A stretch of 64,000 nucleotides of DNA from Algibacter pectinivorans (GTDB lineage Bacteria; Bacteroidota; Bacteroidia; Flavobacteriales; Flavobacteriaceae), in assembly GCF_900112595.1 (NCBI RefSeq), contig NZ_FOMI01000004.1, positions 124,001 to 188,000 on the forward strand, written 5' to 3'. The notes below the pieces were generated by a model. That model searched no databases. It worked only from the letters and a program-made list of their open reading frames with translations, and had not been told where the DNA came from. The translations under genes and the position numbers were made by a program. Every line of letters begins with the position of its first letter. The stretch's first letter is position 1. Shown here in pieces: positions 63,759-64,000 of the stretch.

Positions 63759-64000
63759 ATGAGAAAACTAATAGCCTATTTTATTAAGTATCATGTAGCA
63801 GTAAATGTTTTTATTTTAGCTTTTATTGGTTTCGGGATTCTAGGAATACAATCGTTAAAATCATCATTTTTTCCTTTAGTAGATTCTAAAATAATTAATG
63901 TTAGTGTTAATTATCCGGGAGCTTCACCTCAAGAAATTGAGGAAGGTATTGTGCTTCAAATAGAAGATAATCTTAAAGGATTAAAAGGTGTAGATCGCGT
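63759..64000 (+). CDS. RND efflux permease, N-terminal fragment (runs off the right edge)
   Basis: About 80 codons visible, starting MRKLIAYFIKYHVAVNVF. One membrane segment (about 11-31), then SLKSSFFPLVDSKIINVSVNYPG and SPQEIEEGIVLQIEDNLKGL, the conserved start of the AcrB porter domain. Full proteins exceed 1000 residues. It pairs with the adaptor just upstream; substrate not readable. Confidence 0.92.
   Translation, partial: MRKLIAYFIKYHVAVNVFILAFIGFGILGIQSLKSSFFPLVDSKIINVSVNYPGASPQEIEEGIVLQIEDNLKGLKGVDR

Overview
The window comes from a low-GC member of the Bacteroidota, almost certainly family Flavobacteriaceae. It carries gliding-motility and type IX secretion (T9SS) genes at four places: gldA, gldB-gldC and gldK-gldL-gldM-gldN, plus one secreted protein with a T9SS C-terminal sorting domain. 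Other lineage markers are promoters of the Bacteroidota type (TTTG, about 20 nt, TAnnTTTG), a DAHP synthase with a C-terminal chorismate mutase, an XrtF exosortase pair, and a groEL with a Gly-Met tail. Nearly all genes are housekeeping. I see no rRNA, tRNA, phage, insertion sequence or CRISPR array.

Layout. 1-2.3 kb (minus): start of pta, then gldA. 2.4-6.9 kb (plus): an aromatic amino acid operon (pheA, aminotransferase, tyrA, DAHP synthase/chorismate mutase) preceded by a readable attenuator with a Phe/Tyr-rich leader peptide. 7.5-12.9 kb (plus): rsgA, dtd, a membrane hydrolase, a decayed DUF3857-type gene, a MazG-like pyrophosphohydrolase, aroA and queA. 13.1-19.5 kb: rlmN, a T9SS cargo protein (minus), a polyprenyl synthase, then a minus-strand trio (transglutaminase, alpha-E, circularly permuted ATP-grasp). 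19.9-26.2 kb: dnaG lacking zinc ligands, a response regulator with Glu at the phosphoacceptor site, nadE, gldBC, and a lipoprotein form of peptide deformylase. 26.2-33.7 kb (minus): the shape operon purH-mreBCD-mrdA-rodA. 33.9-40.4 kb: a GAF protein, the XrtF pair, a metal-handling group (HYC_CC_PP-type protein, HMA-MauE fusion, TonB-dependent receptor, secreted HMA protein), DUF2200 and a GIY-YIG-like protein. 40.4-47.8 kb (minus): miaB to groEL, an envelope and protein-folding block. 48.1-58.9 kb (plus): an LVIVD lipoprotein, a membrane protein, topA, an arginase-fold pseudoenzyme, then gldKLMN. 59-64 kb: an FAD oxidoreductase, DUF983 (minus), an ABC-F ATPase, and an RND efflux adaptor with the start of its permease.

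How the genes work together. aroA and the first operon cover DAHP formation, EPSP formation and the chorismate-to-Phe/Tyr branch, and the leader peptide would tie that operon to charged tRNA-Phe and tRNA-Tyr. The gld genes build the T9SS and gliding apparatus, and the 14.2 kb protein is a likely substrate. The mre/mrd/rod block sets cell shape. lptE and secG supply the envelope.

The most notable non-genic signals are the attenuator, a six-copy family of structured intergenic elements of about 84-112 bp whose ends show compensatory base changes, and a second purine/pyrimidine-rich repeat placed three times inside the aromatic operon.
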